Shown one piece after another: positions 42,283 to 54,596 of a stretch of DNA of 64,000 nt. The DNA is from Candidatus Altimarinota bacterium. Lineage in GTDB: Bacteria > Patescibacteriota > Gracilibacteria > BD1-5 > UBA2023. How positions within the stretch are numbered: the first letter of the stretch is position 1; each line of letters begins with the position of its first letter. The position numbers were made by a program, and so were the translations under genes. The stretch covers positions 62,001 through 126,000 of the forward strand of contig JANJWP010000014.1 in NCBI GenBank assembly GCA_024709505.1, in the 5' to 3' direction. The notes beneath the pieces were generated by a model. It was not told the DNA's origin. It did no database searches and was given only the letters and a program-made list of their open reading frames with translations.

Positions 42283-43755
42283 ATGCTCGCGAGAATCACT
42301 ATCGTCGGACGTCCGAACGTTGGAAAATCCAGCCTTTTCAACGCTTTGGCCGGCATCCGAATCGCCATCGTTTCCGATATCGAAAACACCACCCGCGACA
42401 TCGTCGAACACAAGGTTCACGACGAGGAATTCGGAGTTTCGTACCTTTTGGCCGATTCCGGAGGTTTGGCTTTCGGAACCGATGACGAAATTTTAAAAGA
42501 CGTCCGCAAGCGCGTCGAAGAATCCATCGGACGGAGCGATTTGGTCGTGTTCGTGCTCGAATACGATAAGATCACATCCTTCGACGACGAAATCGCCAAA
42601 CTTTTACGCCGTTCTGGAAAACCGGTCATCGTGCTCGCGAACAAGGCTGACAATCCCGAGCGTGAGCGCGAGGCCTTCGCGCTCCTGTCGCTTGGATTCG
42701 ACGATTTTGCGGTAGCATCCGTTTCCCACGGTCGTGGACTTTTTCATCTCCGCGAAAAGATCGCCGAATTTCTCCGGAAAAACGAATTTTCCATCACCGA
42801 ACCGGAATATTCCGACGAGGTTTTGAAGATGGCCATCATCGGACGTCCAAACGTGGGAAAATCGAGCCTCATCAATGCCATGACCGGAGAGAACCGCGTC
42901 ATGGTACGCGACATGCCGGGAACGACCCGCGACGCCATCGACACTGAAATTGCCCACAACGGCGAAAAAATCGTCCTTATCGATACGGCCGGAATCCGCC
43001 GCTCGGGAAAGATTGGTTCGGGAAACATCGAAGACTGGAGCGTGCTTCGGAGCGAACGTGCGGTCGAACGCTCTGACGTCGCGGTCATCGTCATGGATGC
43101 CGACGAAGGAATCACCGGCCAAGACCAAGCCATCGTGGGGAAAGCCATCGAGGCAAAAAAAGGACTGATTTTCGTCTTCAACAAATGGGACAAGGTGTTG
43201 GCCCGCCCTGATACCGATGCCGAAGAAATCGGCGAACGCTACCGCCGCTACGTCGCGAGCCGGCTGGACTTCTGCGACTATGCGGAAGCGCTTTTCACGT
43301 CCGCCATCGACGGAAAGAAGATCGACGACATTCTCGACATTGCTCTCGCCATCAAGAAAGAACGTCGCAAGCGCGTAAAGACTGCCGTCTTCAATGAATT
43401 TTTGGAACAGGTTACCCTTCAGCACGCGCCCACGGGCAACCGAAAATCGCACAAGCCCAAAGTATACTACGGTTCGCAGGTCGATATCGAACCGCCCCGC
43501 TTCGTTATTTCGGTCAACAACGAGGGGCACTTTCATTTCAGCTATCCGCGCTACCTCGAAAACCGCATTCGCGAACATTTCGGATTTTCGGGAACGCCCA
43601 TCGAAATCGAACTCAAAGGACGCACGAGCATCTTCAAGAAGGGCGGGGGACTCAAGGAGCCCGAAGAAATCGCCGCCATCAAGGCTGAACGTGATATCGA
43701 ACGCACGAAAGAAAACCTCAAGCAACAGAAGGAACGTCGAAAATTCAAGTCGTAA
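42283..43755 (+). CDS. der: GTPase Der/EngA
   Basis: Two G domains (IVGRPNVGKSSLFNAL; IIGRPNVGKSSLINAM), VMVRDMPGTTRDAIDT, KH-like C-terminus. Confidence 0.97.
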   Translation: MLARITIVGRPNVGKSSLFNALAGIRIAIVSDIENTTRDIVEHKVHDEEFGVSYLLADSGGLAFGTDDEILKDVRKRVEESIGRSDLVVFVLEYDKITSFDDEIAKLLRRSGKPVIVLANKADNPEREREAFALLSLGFDDFAVASVSHGRGLFHLREKIAEFLRKNEFSITEPEYSDEVLKMAIIGRPNVGKSSLINAMTGENRVMVRDMPGTTRDAIDTEIAHNGEKIVLIDTAGIRRSGKIGSGNIEDWSVLRSERAVERSDVAVIVMDADEGITGQDQAIVGKAIEAKKGLIFVFNKWDKVLARPDTDAEEIGERYRRYVASRLDFCDYAEALFTSAIDGKKIDDILDIALAIKKERRKRVKTAVFNEFLEQVTLQHAPTGNRKSHKPKVYYGSQVDIEPPRFVISVNNEGHFHFSYPRYLENRIREHFGFSGTPIEIELKGRTSIFKKGGGLKEPEEIAAIKAERDIERTKENLKQQKERRKFKS

Positions 43756-43773
43756 AAAATTCTCCGGAGATGG

Positions 43774-44454
43774 TTATGCCCCCGTTCCGTTGCGAAGTAT
43801 TTTTTCGAGCGCTTGCTTTGCCTGCGTAAGATCGATTTCGGTTCCCGTCGCACGGGCTTTTCTCAAACTTTCCGCCTCTTCGGTTTCCATTCGTTCAACT
43901 TCGGACGAAGCGAGGTGCTCCGCAAGCGCGAATTCGTTGCCTTGGACGGCCTCCATCCAATCGAATTCGATCGTGCCGTTATTGCGAAACCCGATTTTTT
44001 CCAATACCATCGCGAATTTATAGAGCGTCTTGCGTATTTCGGGGTACTCGCACGGATAAGGAATCTTAAAATAGACGTTCCGCGCGATTTTTCCGCTTTC
44101 AACGAGGGGTTCTTCGGTGAATTCGAGTTCTTCGACGGCGAATTTTTCCAAAACCCCGGCTTCCCTTATCGCACGGAGTCCCGCGAGTTTCCATGGATCG
44201 TCGGTGGTGACCCGGGCAATCACCTCGATATCCCGATGGTCTTTGCCGAGTTTTTCGATTTCTTCCTCGGTCAATCCGCGTCCGACGTACAAATCAAGGT
44301 CGCTCATGCCCTCCGTAAGCCATTTTATGCGAAACGGTTGGGGATCGGGATTTCCAAAGACGTAATCGAAAAACTTGTCCTCGAAAACCGCTTCGAGGGT
44401 TTCCTCGTAGAACCGGTAGCGGTCGTATCCGCTTTCCGAAGGACCGAACGGCAT
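43774..44454 (-). CDS. Hypothetical protein
   Basis: 226 aa acidic ORF MPFGPSESGYDRYRFYEETLEAVFEDKFFDYVFGNPDPQPFRIKWLTEGMSDLDLY... Confidence 0.7.
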   Translation of the reverse strand: MPFGPSESGYDRYRFYEETLEAVFEDKFFDYVFGNPDPQPFRIKWLTEGMSDLDLYVGRGLTEEEIEKLGKDHRDIEVIARVTTDDPWKLAGLRAIREAGVLEKFAVEELEFTEEPLVESGKIARNVYFKIPYPCEYPEIRKTLYKFAMVLEKIGFRNNGTIEFDWMEAVQGNEFALAEHLASSEVERMETEEAESLRKARATGTEIDLTQAKQALEKILRNGTGA

Positions 44455-44456
44455 TT

Positions 44457-44888
44457 TTAGCGTTTGAGGGTTGCGGCCTTGAGGCGGTCGTAGATTGACC
44501 GGGCATCGGAGAGATTGGATGCGGCAAGTTCCCGGTAAAATCTGGAACCGGTTCGTTCGTAGGCGGAAAGGTTGGCGAAGTAGTGGTCGAGGGAATATGC
44601 GAGGTATTCAAGTTCGTTCGCGGTGTCGGCCAAGCGGTAAGCCGAAATCCGTCCGTCTTCGAATCGGCGGAGCGTTTCGTTCTTGGCCTTCGAGAGAAAA
44701 TACAGGCCGTCCCGGTAGCTTGCCGCGTTCGCAGGGTTTTTAAACGAATAGCTTCCCAGAGAAATTTTCTGAACGCGCGTTTTTTCCGGGGAATTCGCCA
44801 CGACCCGATCCAGAAAAAAATCGGCGTTGGCGGACGAAGTTGAAACGAGCGCCAAAATTGCTAGAATCGCCGCACTAAGCCGTTTCAT
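44457..44888 (-). CDS. Secreted hypothetical protein
   Basis: Signal peptide MKRLSAAILAILALVSTSSANA; promoter immediately upstream. Confidence 0.7.
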   Translation of the reverse strand: MKRLSAAILAILALVSTSSANADFFLDRVVANSPEKTRVQKISLGSYSFKNPANAASYRDGLYFLSKAKNETLRRFEDGRISAYRLADTANELEYLAYSLDHYFANLSAYERTGSRFYRELAASNLSDARSIYDRLKAATLKR

Positions 44889-44918
44889 ATATGGAAAAAA
44901 GAAAAAGTATACAAATTT

Positions 44919-44946
44919 TTTATAGGTAAATTGATTAACTTGTCAA
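44919..44946 (-). promoter_or_regulatory. Sigma70-like promoter for the 44457..44888 gene
   Basis: Minus strand TTGACA-N16-TATAAA. Confidence 0.7.
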
Positions 44947-46007
44947 GCATTTTCCGGAAAACGTCCGGGAATTCCTCCGGAGTTTCGGTTTCCGATGTGA
45001 TGGGAACCGTTTCCATCGTCGCGCTCGTATCCTTTTCGTGGTACGTTTCCGGGGTCGAATCGGCCCTTGCTACGGTTTTGGCGCTTGTTGCTTACGGATT
45101 CTTGTTCTACGTGGCGAGAATCCTTTATGGACATGCGTTTCGAAAGGATTTTCCAAAACTGCGGGATTTTTTTCGAACCTACGTTCGAAGAATGGGGATG
45201 ATCATATTCGCCGTCGGCTTCTTCATCGGAGGATTTTCGGCATACCAAAACGAAATCGACCCGGCCAAACTTCCGGAATATGTCATTTCCAATGGGGAAA
45301 AGACGGTTCGTTTCCGTGCCATGGCGCATATCGCATCGGAGGCGTTCTACGATGCGGTTAAGGCCGACATTGCCCAGGCGCGCTCCGAAGGTTTCGTGCT
45401 TTTTTATGAATGAGTTCGTCCGTGAACGCCCGAAAATGCCCGGAAATTCGACGCGCTCATGGGGTTCAAGTTCGACGAGAACCTGTACGCCGCGATGTCG
45501 AAGCTCTACGGTCTTGTTCCCCAAGATCAAGCATACCTTGCCGGAGCTTCCGATTCGCGCGACCGAAACGTGGACGTGAGCGTTGACGACATCGTTTCGG
45601 CCTACGAGAAACGCCGTTGACCCGTTTCGATTGAAGCGTCGGCATCCGGATCGACCGAGGTCTCCGTTGATCTCGCGAAAATCATGGCGGAAGAGGCCGA
45701 TCGGCTCCGTCCCCGCGAACTCTCCGCCGTGCGCTACGTCAACCGGGCCATCATGGGATTCGTCATTAAAAACCGGGATGCCGGGGAAGCCGCTTTTGCC
45801 TGATTGGGGAAAGAAGACCTGTTTTCCTCGATTTTGGACGACCGGAACGAAATTCTCGTCGAGGCCATCATTTCTTCCGAAGAACCGAAGATATTCGTTA
45901 CCTATGGACTCCTCCATTTCGACGGAGTGTTCAAGCTCCTCCAAGAACGCGACCCCCGTTGGAAAATCGCTGCCGGAATCCGAAACCTCCATCCGACGCT
46001 GCCATAG
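44931..46007 (+). CDS. Membrane protein with TraB/GumN-like domain (four TGA=Gly)
   Basis: MAHIASEAFYDAVKADIAQARSEGFVLFYE[G]VRP[G]TPENARKFDALMGFKF; in-frame continuation to TAG at 46005-46007. Confidence 0.6.
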
Positions 46008-46076
46008 TCCTTGCGTTCTCCCGCTTTCCCAATAGGATGGAGAATCCTAAAAACCGCTTTCGAAACCCCTCAGGAA

Positions 46077-48050
46077 ATGAAAAAAACGCCCACCCTAAAA
46101 AAACCGTCCGAAAAAAAATCTTCCGGACTCTTGCGAACCGTTCCGCCCAAGCAGCCCAATGCCCCAGGAGGACGACGCCCCGCACGTCCGAATCCGTTTC
46201 TCGTGCTTTTTTTGGTCGCGCTCGTCGTCTCGTCGTTCTTCGCGATTTTTTCAGGTTCGCCTAAGGAAGAAGTCAACGACAAAGCCGCGCTTTCGGACGT
46301 CGTGGCCAATTACCATTCGGGAACCTATTCCGAAATCGTCATCGAGGGGATGACCCTTCTTGCTAAGCGCCCCGAAAAAGAAAAAGTCGTCGGCGAAACG
46401 GTGGTAAAATACGTTGAGGTCGATAAAATCCTCCTCCCTCCCAATGACGGCCTCGTCGATCTTGGATTCAATTCCAAGGATGTCGCGACGAAGATCGTCA
46501 TCAAAGATGACTCGGTAAGCAAAATGCTTTTGGAGCTCCTTCCGACCCTCTTTTTAGCGCTTCTGCTCATCGGTGCGGTATTCTTTGTATTTTCCCGCAT
46601 GGGCGGGGGAGGATCCAATCCGATGGCGTTCATCAAGTCTCGTGCCAGAGTGTACGACCCAAAGGCGAAAGACAAGGTTACCTTTGCCGACGTCGCGGGT
46701 TCCGAAGAGGAAAAAGAAGATTTGACCGAAGTCGTTGATTTTTTGAAGAATCCCAAAAAATACCGCGACCTTGGGGCGAAAATTCCTCGCGGAGTCCTCA
46801 TGGCCGGTCCTCCCGGAACCGGTAAGACCCTCCTTGCCCGCGCGGTGGCCGGAGAAGCCGGGGTTCCGTTTTTCTCGATTTCCGGTTCCGAATTCGTCGA
46901 AATGTTCGTCGGCGTCGGAGCGGCGCGCGTTCGCGACCTCTTCAAGGAAGCGAAGGAAAAAGCCCCCTCTATCATCTTTATCGACGAAATCGACGCTATC
47001 GGCAAGCGTCGTTCTCCCGGAATCGGCGGCGGACACGATGAACGCGAACAGACCCTCAACCAAATCCTTACCGAAATGGACGGGTTCGACAACGAAACCT
47101 CCGTCATCGTCCTCGCCGCGACCAACCGTGCCGACGTTCTCGATAAGGCGCTTTTGCGTCCGGGACGCTTCGACCGGAAAATCGTCATCAACCTTCCGAA
47201 TCTCGAAGATCGTAAAAAAATCCTCGCCGTCCATGCCAAGGGAAAGCCCTTGGCTCCCGACGTCGATTTCGCGAAGATCGCCGCGACGACCGTGGGGTTC
47301 TCCGGAGCTGACCTCGGAAATCTCTTGAACGAAGCGGCCATTCTCGCCGGAAAGCTTTCTTCGAAGACCATTACCGCCGACATGATCCAAAAGTCCATCG
47401 AAAAGGTCGTGATGGGCAATACGAAGAAGTCGATGCGGATGACCGAGCTTGAAAAAAAGATCACGGCGTACCACGAGGTCGGCCATGCCATCGTTGGAAA
47501 AATGCTTGCGCACACCGACCCGGTCCATAAGATTTCCATCATTCCGCGCGGAGGTGCCGGAGGGGTAACCTGGTTCCTGCCCGAAAAAGACCGGACCTAC
47601 GTTTCCAAAGCCAAATATTTCGACGAACTTGCGACTTTTTACGGAGGCCGTGCCGCCGAAGAGGTGTTTTTCGGGTCGGAAAACGTCACGACTGGCGCTT
47701 CAAGCGACATCGAACGGGCAACCGAAATCGCCCGTTCGATGGTCATGCGCTATGGCTTTGACGACGAACTCGGACCGGAAAATTTCGCCGCCGAACAAGT
47801 TGCCGGAAACTATCTCGGAGCCGAAGGGTCGGGGAAAATCGTCTCGGAACGAACGCAGGAAAAAATCGACGAAAAGGTTCGGGAGATATTGAAAACTTCG
47901 TATGCCAAGGCCCGATGAATCATCGAGACCCATCGCGAACTCCACGAAAAAATCGCCCTCGTGCTTTTAGAGAAAGAAGAAATGCTGCGCGAAGAATTCG
48001 ACGCTTATTTCGAAGGTACTGACGGGGTTCCCGAAAAAGCCGTGGCATAA
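46077..48050 (+). CDS. ftsH: ATP-dependent zinc metalloprotease FtsH (one TGA=Gly)
   Basis: [67 protein letters not shown]; continues across TGA 47916 to TAA 48050. Confidence 0.96.
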
Positions 48051-48062
48051 CCGAAAAACCTC

Positions 48063-48758
48063 ATGTGAGACGCAACGCTTTCCGAGCTCGAATCCACTGC
48101 GCGGGACCTTCGTCAAAAAGTGGCCGAACGACGCAAAGCTTCTTCCGTTTCAACCGCTTCGATTGCGGCCGCGAAGGTTTTGGATTTGCGTATCGACGAG
48201 CCGCCCAAAAGACCGAAACCGGAACGGGTCGCCTATAAGGGCGCCCTTGCCAAGGATATGGCCGAATTGGAACGCGAAATCGAAATGGTGGACGGGAAGG
48301 CGGCGGACCTTTTGAAGAAATATGAAGTGACTTCGGAAAAAATTGAAGCGGGGGGCGAAATTCTTTCCCATCTGAATTCCGACGACTTCGTTCATGAGGC
48401 CGTCGTTCATGAGCTCGAACGCGGCAACGTGCTCGAATTGGATATCGAGGGATTCGATTCTTTCCGCATACTGAAGGTTTCGCCTACCGAAATGGTTTCG
48501 ATCCGAACGGATGCGAAAACCAAGCGCGTCGTCCGATTTGAGCGATCGATATGCTTGGTGGAAATCAGGGCTCCCGGAAAAAAACCCGGACGAAAAGAAC
48601 TCGTCGTTACGTTTCCCATTGCGGAAGGGGAGCTTCTCGTGTGTCACGATCCCAAGACCCAGGAGCTTCTCGTCAAATGCCCTATTCTTTCGGTTCAAAC
48701 GAACCGAAAGACTCTAAAGGACCGATTCCTGCTCCTGTTTGCCAAGAAAGGGCGATAG
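48063..48758 (+). CDS. Hypothetical protein whose second codon is TGA (M-G-D-A-T-L...)
   Basis: ATG TGA GAC GCA ACG CTT TCC GAG in frame with 48120..48758; intact helical protein downstream. Confidence 0.7.
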
Positions 48759-48838
48759 GGGCGATTTTTTTCGGGATTTTTTCCGTTTTTTTCTCCGGCG
48801 CCATCGCACAAGATTCGGGGGCTTTCAACCCCGTTTCC

Positions 48839-50749
48839 ATGCCTATTTCCCGTATCGCCGTTTTCGCGCTTTTTGTCGCCCTCCTTCCGTTTTCCCAATC
48901 GGTGGCGTTTCCGTTTTTTTCGGAACTTCTTCCCAATACCGAAGACGATTTGAATCTCGAATATTTTTCGGTCTCCAACGCATCCTGCGAACCGCTCGCG
49001 CTTTCCGGGCATTCCGTTTCCGACGCCGCGGGAAAGACCTTCGTTTTCAGTGTCGAAGACGTGCTTTTGCCCCGTTGAACCCTCACGGTTTCGAGAAGTC
49101 GAAGCAAAATCGCCCTGAATAACGAAAACGAAACCCTCAAGATATTCGATTCCGCCCAAACGATTTTGGACGAGTTTTCCTACGTTTCTTCTTCGAAGGG
49201 CGTTCCCATCGTTCGAACGGGCTTTCCGGTTCCGGAATGCCCGTTCTTGGAATCCGGCACGGCTTTTGAAACCGCAACCGGCACCGCCGATCCGGCAACG
49301 GATTTTGATTCTTCGGAAGCTCCCGTTGAAAATTCGCCCGTCGAAAGTTCTTTTTCCGGATCCGAAGGGCATTCGTCGATCCAGGCCGGAATGGAAACTT
49401 CCGAAGAGGTCGAATTGGCCCAAACGGGATCAACCGCCTCGTGAACGGAGAGCGTTTCGAGCGATTCGCCTTCGCCTTCTTTCCCGTCTCCACCCCCGTC
49501 TCCACCCCAGGTTCCGGGTCCGTTAGCAGCATCCGCAATGGTTTTTTCAACCCCGAGCCCCGTCGTTCCCGTTTCCTTCTCCCGAGCTTCCCCCGATTTC
49601 GTCACGATATCCGATACGAACGGTGACGGACGTTTCGATACCGTTGAAATCCGATATTCCGAAAACCTTTCGGGAACCGCTTCCCCAGAAGATTTCGCCC
49701 TCTATTCGCAAAGCGGTGGGCTCTATGCGCAGAAGGCCGCAACCGTTCCGGGGTATTTTTCGACGGCGCGAATCTCGAAAAACCTCCTGATTCTCACGCT
49801 TTCGGGAACCGTCCTTGAGAAGTCCAAACTCAAAGTGAACGCTTCGACTTCCTCGGAATTTCGGATGAAAAGTCTTTCGTCCTCGAAACTCCTTACCGAA
49901 TCGTCCGGATTGCCGGTTCAGGCAATTACCCTTACGACCTCGTTTTCCGGATATTCTTCGGAGCGCATCGCATTCGTTCCTCCGCCCCCCGAACCCGCTT
50001 CCGGGATTTCGGCGTCCTCGTCCGATTCGGTGCGTTTCGAAGAGGCTTCCGACGAATCTTCTTTCAACATTTTCCCAAACGATTCGGACGGCATCGAATC
50101 TTCCCGGGAAAATGGGGGATTCATCGGCGAGAGCACGTCGTTTGTCGGCGATGGAGATTCCGTTGAACCGGAGATTCCTTCGATCCCCGAGGGATTTGGC
50201 ATCGTCGCCTCCGCGGGAGTGGATAGAATTTCTCCCGGAAAATATCGGTACGTGTGTTTTTCTTCCGCTTCCTGCCCCGTTTCGTTTAAAGTCGAAGGGG
50301 TTCCAAAAGGAGCGAAAGGATATTGGGAGTTTTCCGACGGAAGGATTCGACACGGAGCTTCGACGTCCACTTTGGGGAAAAAACCCAAAGCGACCTACTC
50401 GCTTTCCTACGTCCTGAAACTTTCAGGTGGAACGATCCGTTTTCCTTTATCGCTCATTGTCGGCGGCGAAGAGCTCGAAACGATTTCCGGAAGTTCGTCC
50501 GAAAGGGAATCTTTCGTTGCCGCAACATCCGCATGATTGGAATATCCGTCCAAAATCGATGCTTCGGAACGGATGTCCGATCCTCTCGCGCCGTCCCAAA
50601 AATCACTGGCGCCCCCTGAGCGATCCGCGTTTTCATCCTCGGTTGCGAAGATCGTTTCCGCCGCCCTGGCCGCGCTGTTCCTCTGACTTTTCGGCGGCGC
50701 TTGGTTTTCGACGCGTTTTCGGACTTGAAGGCTCGAAGAAACGTCGTAA
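48839..50749 (+). CDS. Secreted/anchored lamin-tail-domain (LTD) surface protein (about five TGA=Gly)
   Basis: Signal peptide; LEYFSVSNASCEPLALSGHSVSDAAGKTFVFSVEDVLLPR[G]TLTVSRSRSKIALNNENETLKIFDSAQTILDEFSY (LTD); Pro/Ser linker; C-terminal TM SAALAALFL[G]LFGGAWFSTRFRT[G]RLEETS*. Confidence 0.7.
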
Positions 50750-50758
50750 TATCGGCGC

Positions 50759-51217
50759 ATGCAGAATAAAATTTCGAAGCTTCTCCGCTGCGCTCCCTGT
50801 TTGATATCGTTCCTCCTCGGTTTTTTGGCGTTTTCCCTCGCGTTCGCTTATTTTTTCCGCTACGATTTGGCGGTGGGGAATCTCGGCGGCGCTTATGCCC
50901 GGGCTGAAATCGTCGCGGCACTCGCTAACGCCGTGCTTTTTGGGGCTTACCTTTCGATGGCGACGTATCGTTTCATCCTTTTTAAAAATTCCTCCAAGGG
51001 CCACTCCGGATTAGCGGCCGCTTGAGCCTTCTTTTCCGCTTTGGTCGCCGGATGCCCCGCGTGTGCGCCCACCCTCGCGAGCGTTCTCGGCCTTTCGGGA
51101 TTCGTATCCGTTTTTCCCGGAGGGGGGCTCGGATTGAAAGTTCTCGGGGCCGCGCTCCTTTCGTATTCGGTCGTCTTGACTTACCGCAATCTCGAAGCCT
51201 GTAAAATCAGGGGATAG
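50759..51217 (+). CDS. Small polytopic membrane protein (one TGA=Gly)
   Basis: MQNKISKLLRCAPCLISFLLGFLAF...GLAAA[G]AFFSALVAGCPACAPTLASVLGLSGFVSVFPGGGLGLKVLG...CKIRG*. Confidence 0.7.
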
Positions 51218-51313
51218 CCCAAATTTCAATGGGGAGCATTTTTTAAACGGGCTCCGTTGGCAAAACGGGGCTTTTCGATATGATTGCCCGCATCCATCCT
51301 TTTTCAAACCGCC

Positions 51314-52183
51314 ATGAAACCCATTACCAAATGCGTCATCGCCGCCGCCGGATACGGAACCCGTTTTCTTCCGGCGACCAAGGCCATGCCAAAAGAAATG
51401 CTTCCAGTCGTGGATAAGCCGGTACTCCAATATCTCGTCGAAGAGGCGGTTGCCGCCGGAATCACCGACATCGTCATCGTGACGGGCCGCGGAAAACATT
51501 CCATTGAAGACCACTTCGACACCTCGTTCGAACTCGAATACACCCTCGTGGAAAAGAAAAAACACGCGCTTCTCGCGTCGGTCGAAAACATTCCCAATCT
51601 CGCGAGGATCGCCTACGTCCGCCAACCCATACCGAAAGGCGACGGCGATGCGATTCTCCGTGCCCGCACCTTCGTTGGCGACGAGCCGTGCCTCGTGCTT
51701 TTCGGGGACGACCTCATCAAAGGAAAAAAAGGCGGTGCCGAACAGCTCATCGAGGCGTTTTCGCGCAAGCAGGCTCCGGTCATCGCGCTCGAACGGATTT
51801 CCGACGAGAAAGTTTCTTCCTATGGCATCGTCGAATCATCCTCTTCCGAAGGACGGATGCATAAGGTCGATCGATTTTTAGAAAAACCGAGGGCCGAAGA
51901 AACGTCTTCGCGCCTTTGAGCGATAGGAAAATACGTCATTACGCCCGAAGTTTTCGATTATATCGTTAAATCCGGAGGAGCCACGAGCAAAGACGGCGAA
52001 CTCCGCCTTGCCGATGCGTTTGCCGCAATGGTTGCCGACCGTGATATTTACGGCCTCGAGATGGAGGGTATCCGCTATGATACGGGAGACAAGCTTGGAT
52101 TCATCAAAGCGACGATAGATTTCGCCTTGGAACGCGACGATTTGGGTCCGGCGCTGAAGGAATTTTTGAAGACGAGGGTCTAG
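51314..52183 (+). CDS. galU: UTP-glucose-1-phosphate uridylyltransferase (one TGA=Gly)
   Basis: KCVIAAAGYGTRFLPATKAMPKEMLPVVDKPVLQYLVEEAV; SSRL[G]AIGKYVITPEVFDYI; IRYDTGDKLGFIKA. Confidence 0.95.
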
Positions 52184-52204
52184 TCCGCTTCGTTCTTTCC
52201 GTTC

Positions 52205-52930
52205 ATGCGCCTCGACCTCTACCTTGCCGAAACCCGCTCCATCTCGCGTAACCGGGCGAGGTTTTTAATCGAACAGGGGCTCGTGAAAGTAGGCGGCATA
52301 TTGGCAAAAAAACCCGCGCTCGAAATTCTTGACGACGCTCTCCAATCCGTCGAGGTTGCGGAAGATTTGAGAACGCGGTACGTCGCTCGCAGCGCCGTGA
52401 AACTCGAACGCTTCCTCACCGCAGAAAATATCCGGTTGGACGGCGTCGAATGCTTGGATGTCGGTTCTTCCACCGGCGGTTTCGTGCAGGTTCTCTTGGC
52501 AAATGGCGCTTCCAAGGTAGCGGCCGTGGACGTTTGAAGCAATCAACTGCACCCGACGCTCCGAACGGATGCCCGCATAGAAATCCATGAAAACACCGAC
52601 GTCCGCGATTTTTTTCCAGGACGCACGTTTGCGTTCGTTACCGCCGACCTCTCGTTCATTCCGCTCGAAAAAGTATTGCCGGACATTGTCCGTCTTGCTT
52701 CTCCGAACGCCCGGGCCGTCCTCTTGTTTAAGCCGCAATTCGAGGTAGGAAAAGAAAACCTCACGAAAAAAAACTACGTCGCCCGCGATAAAAAATCGAT
52801 TGACGCAGCGCTTTCGAATTTTCGAAAAGCCGCCGAAACCCTCGGCTTCGAAGAACGTTCTTTCCGCGAATCCGCATTGCCCGGAGAAGCTGGAAATCGT
52901 GAATACTTCTTCCTTTTTTCGAAAGCCTAG
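52205..52930 (+). CDS. tlyA: TlyA-family S4/FtsJ rRNA 2'-O-methyltransferase (one TGA=Gly)
   Basis: MRLDLYLAETRSISRNRARFLIEQGLVKVGG (S4), CLDVGSSTGGFVQVLLANGASKVAAVDV[G]SNQLHP, LFKPQFE. Confidence 0.92.
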
Positions 52931-54468
52931 CCGGACGGGTTTCCGCCGTTCAAAATGGCCTCGACTTTTTGCGGCACCGGAAATTCTTTTGGAGAATCCG
53001 CCGAAAGGACTTCTTTTAGGAACGGATAGGCATCGAGCGCCATCCGATCTATCTCCCGTTTCGAAAAGGATTTTTTTTCGATCGACCTTTTTACGAGTTC
53101 TTCGATGAGGAGCGGGAGCCGAATGTCGATTTTCTCGCGCCGTGCGACGTTCCATGCGGTCTCCATGTCTTCCAGCGCGACTTTCGCGACGAAAAGCTTT
53201 CGTAAATCCCCACCGTTCAAAAGGTATTCGGCCACCTTTTTTTCGCCCCTCGCGTAGCTCGCGTCCTTGTGCTGGGCTCAGCGGTATCCCATGGGATAAT
53301 TCCTTTTCCTTCGCAAAAGCAGGGAAACCTCATCCGCATGGGAATTTCCGGACATGCGGTATTGCAATCGTATCAGGGTGCGCAATTCTTCTCCGGTAAG
53401 GATTTCTCCCGCGTATACTCCGGGATTCGCCCGGGTTTTTGCGAATTCCCGAAGTCCGACTCCGTTCACGAGCCCTTCCGCGATGCTCGCGATGCCTTCT
53501 TCGCGCTCGAGATTCCGTCCTCCGCGAAAACCTCATAGTACCTGGCGGTTATTTTCGGCAATGAGATAGTGCGTTCCTATTTCGTGCTGAAGGAGCCCGA
53601 GAACCCGCGAAAACCGACGGATGGCGTATTCTTCGGAATTCGGAATCCGAAGCGCGTCTTCGCCGTCGTAAATGCTGCTTCGTTCTTCCACGACGACGGG
53701 CTTGTCGATTCGATAGGCGGAAAATGCCCTTCGAAAAATTTCAACGTAAGCGTTCCGCGATACGGGGGCATCGTTTGGGTCTTCTGACATTTTCCAGTCT
53801 TCATAGCGCTTTCGTCTTCCTTGTCGGGATGAAGGCCGGGGAAGCTTGTCTCCTCAAAGCTTTTGGAACAGCTTTCGAAAGGTTTCTTTTTCTCCGTTTT
53901 CCAATCTCCATGCGCCATTTTCGTATTCTCGGGCGAGTCTCCGCAGAGCGTAGGCTTTTTCTTCGGGAACCTCCCGCAGGGATTCTCCGAATATCGTCCG
54001 TTCCAACGCCTCCATCTTTGCTATGGCGGAATTCACTTCGCTTTCGCCCATTGCGTGAGGTCGCCCACCTTTTTCCGCCTCGAAAGGGAGTCCGATTTGG
54101 GTGATTTCCAAAATCGTATCGAGATACGACAGCGACCCCTTGAGGATTTCGATCCGCTCGGAAACCGCCGTTTTCGGCAAGCTTTCGATCCGCTCGAGGT
54201 GCCGCGCGATGTCCGAGCGTTTTTCGACCAGTTTTCGCCCGGCCTCATTGAATGCTTTTTCCATGCCCTCTTCGGGCTTTACCCCTGCAAAATGCGAAAA
54301 TATCGTCCGATTGAAGTATTTTTCACTCCCGATTTTCGTATACGCGTAGGTAACCTCGGCGATATCCCCGAGTTTCCCATCGAAAATTTCCGCCTCGGCG
54401 GACTCTATGATGCGTTCGGCCTCTGGCGATTCTTTCCTCATGGAGGGGGAGTGCGGTACGGTAAGCAT
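52927..54468 (-). CDS. DUF1704/MATCAP-like HExxxH metallopeptidase (three TGA=Gly)
   Basis: Track ORFs 53854..54525, 53533..53790, 53278..53469 and 52927..53235 share one frame across TGAs; LLQHEIGTHYLIAENNRQVL[G]GFRGGRNLEREEGIASIAEGL. Confidence 0.75.
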
Positions 54469-54596
54469 TTTCTTTCGGGAATATATACTTGTTCCCATGC
54501 TACCACGCAAGGCGTTTCGCTGCAAAAATCGAATCTTTTCGTTTTCCCGGAAGCGGTACTTCGGATATAGTTCCCATCGAATCCTTTCCCGTTTCC

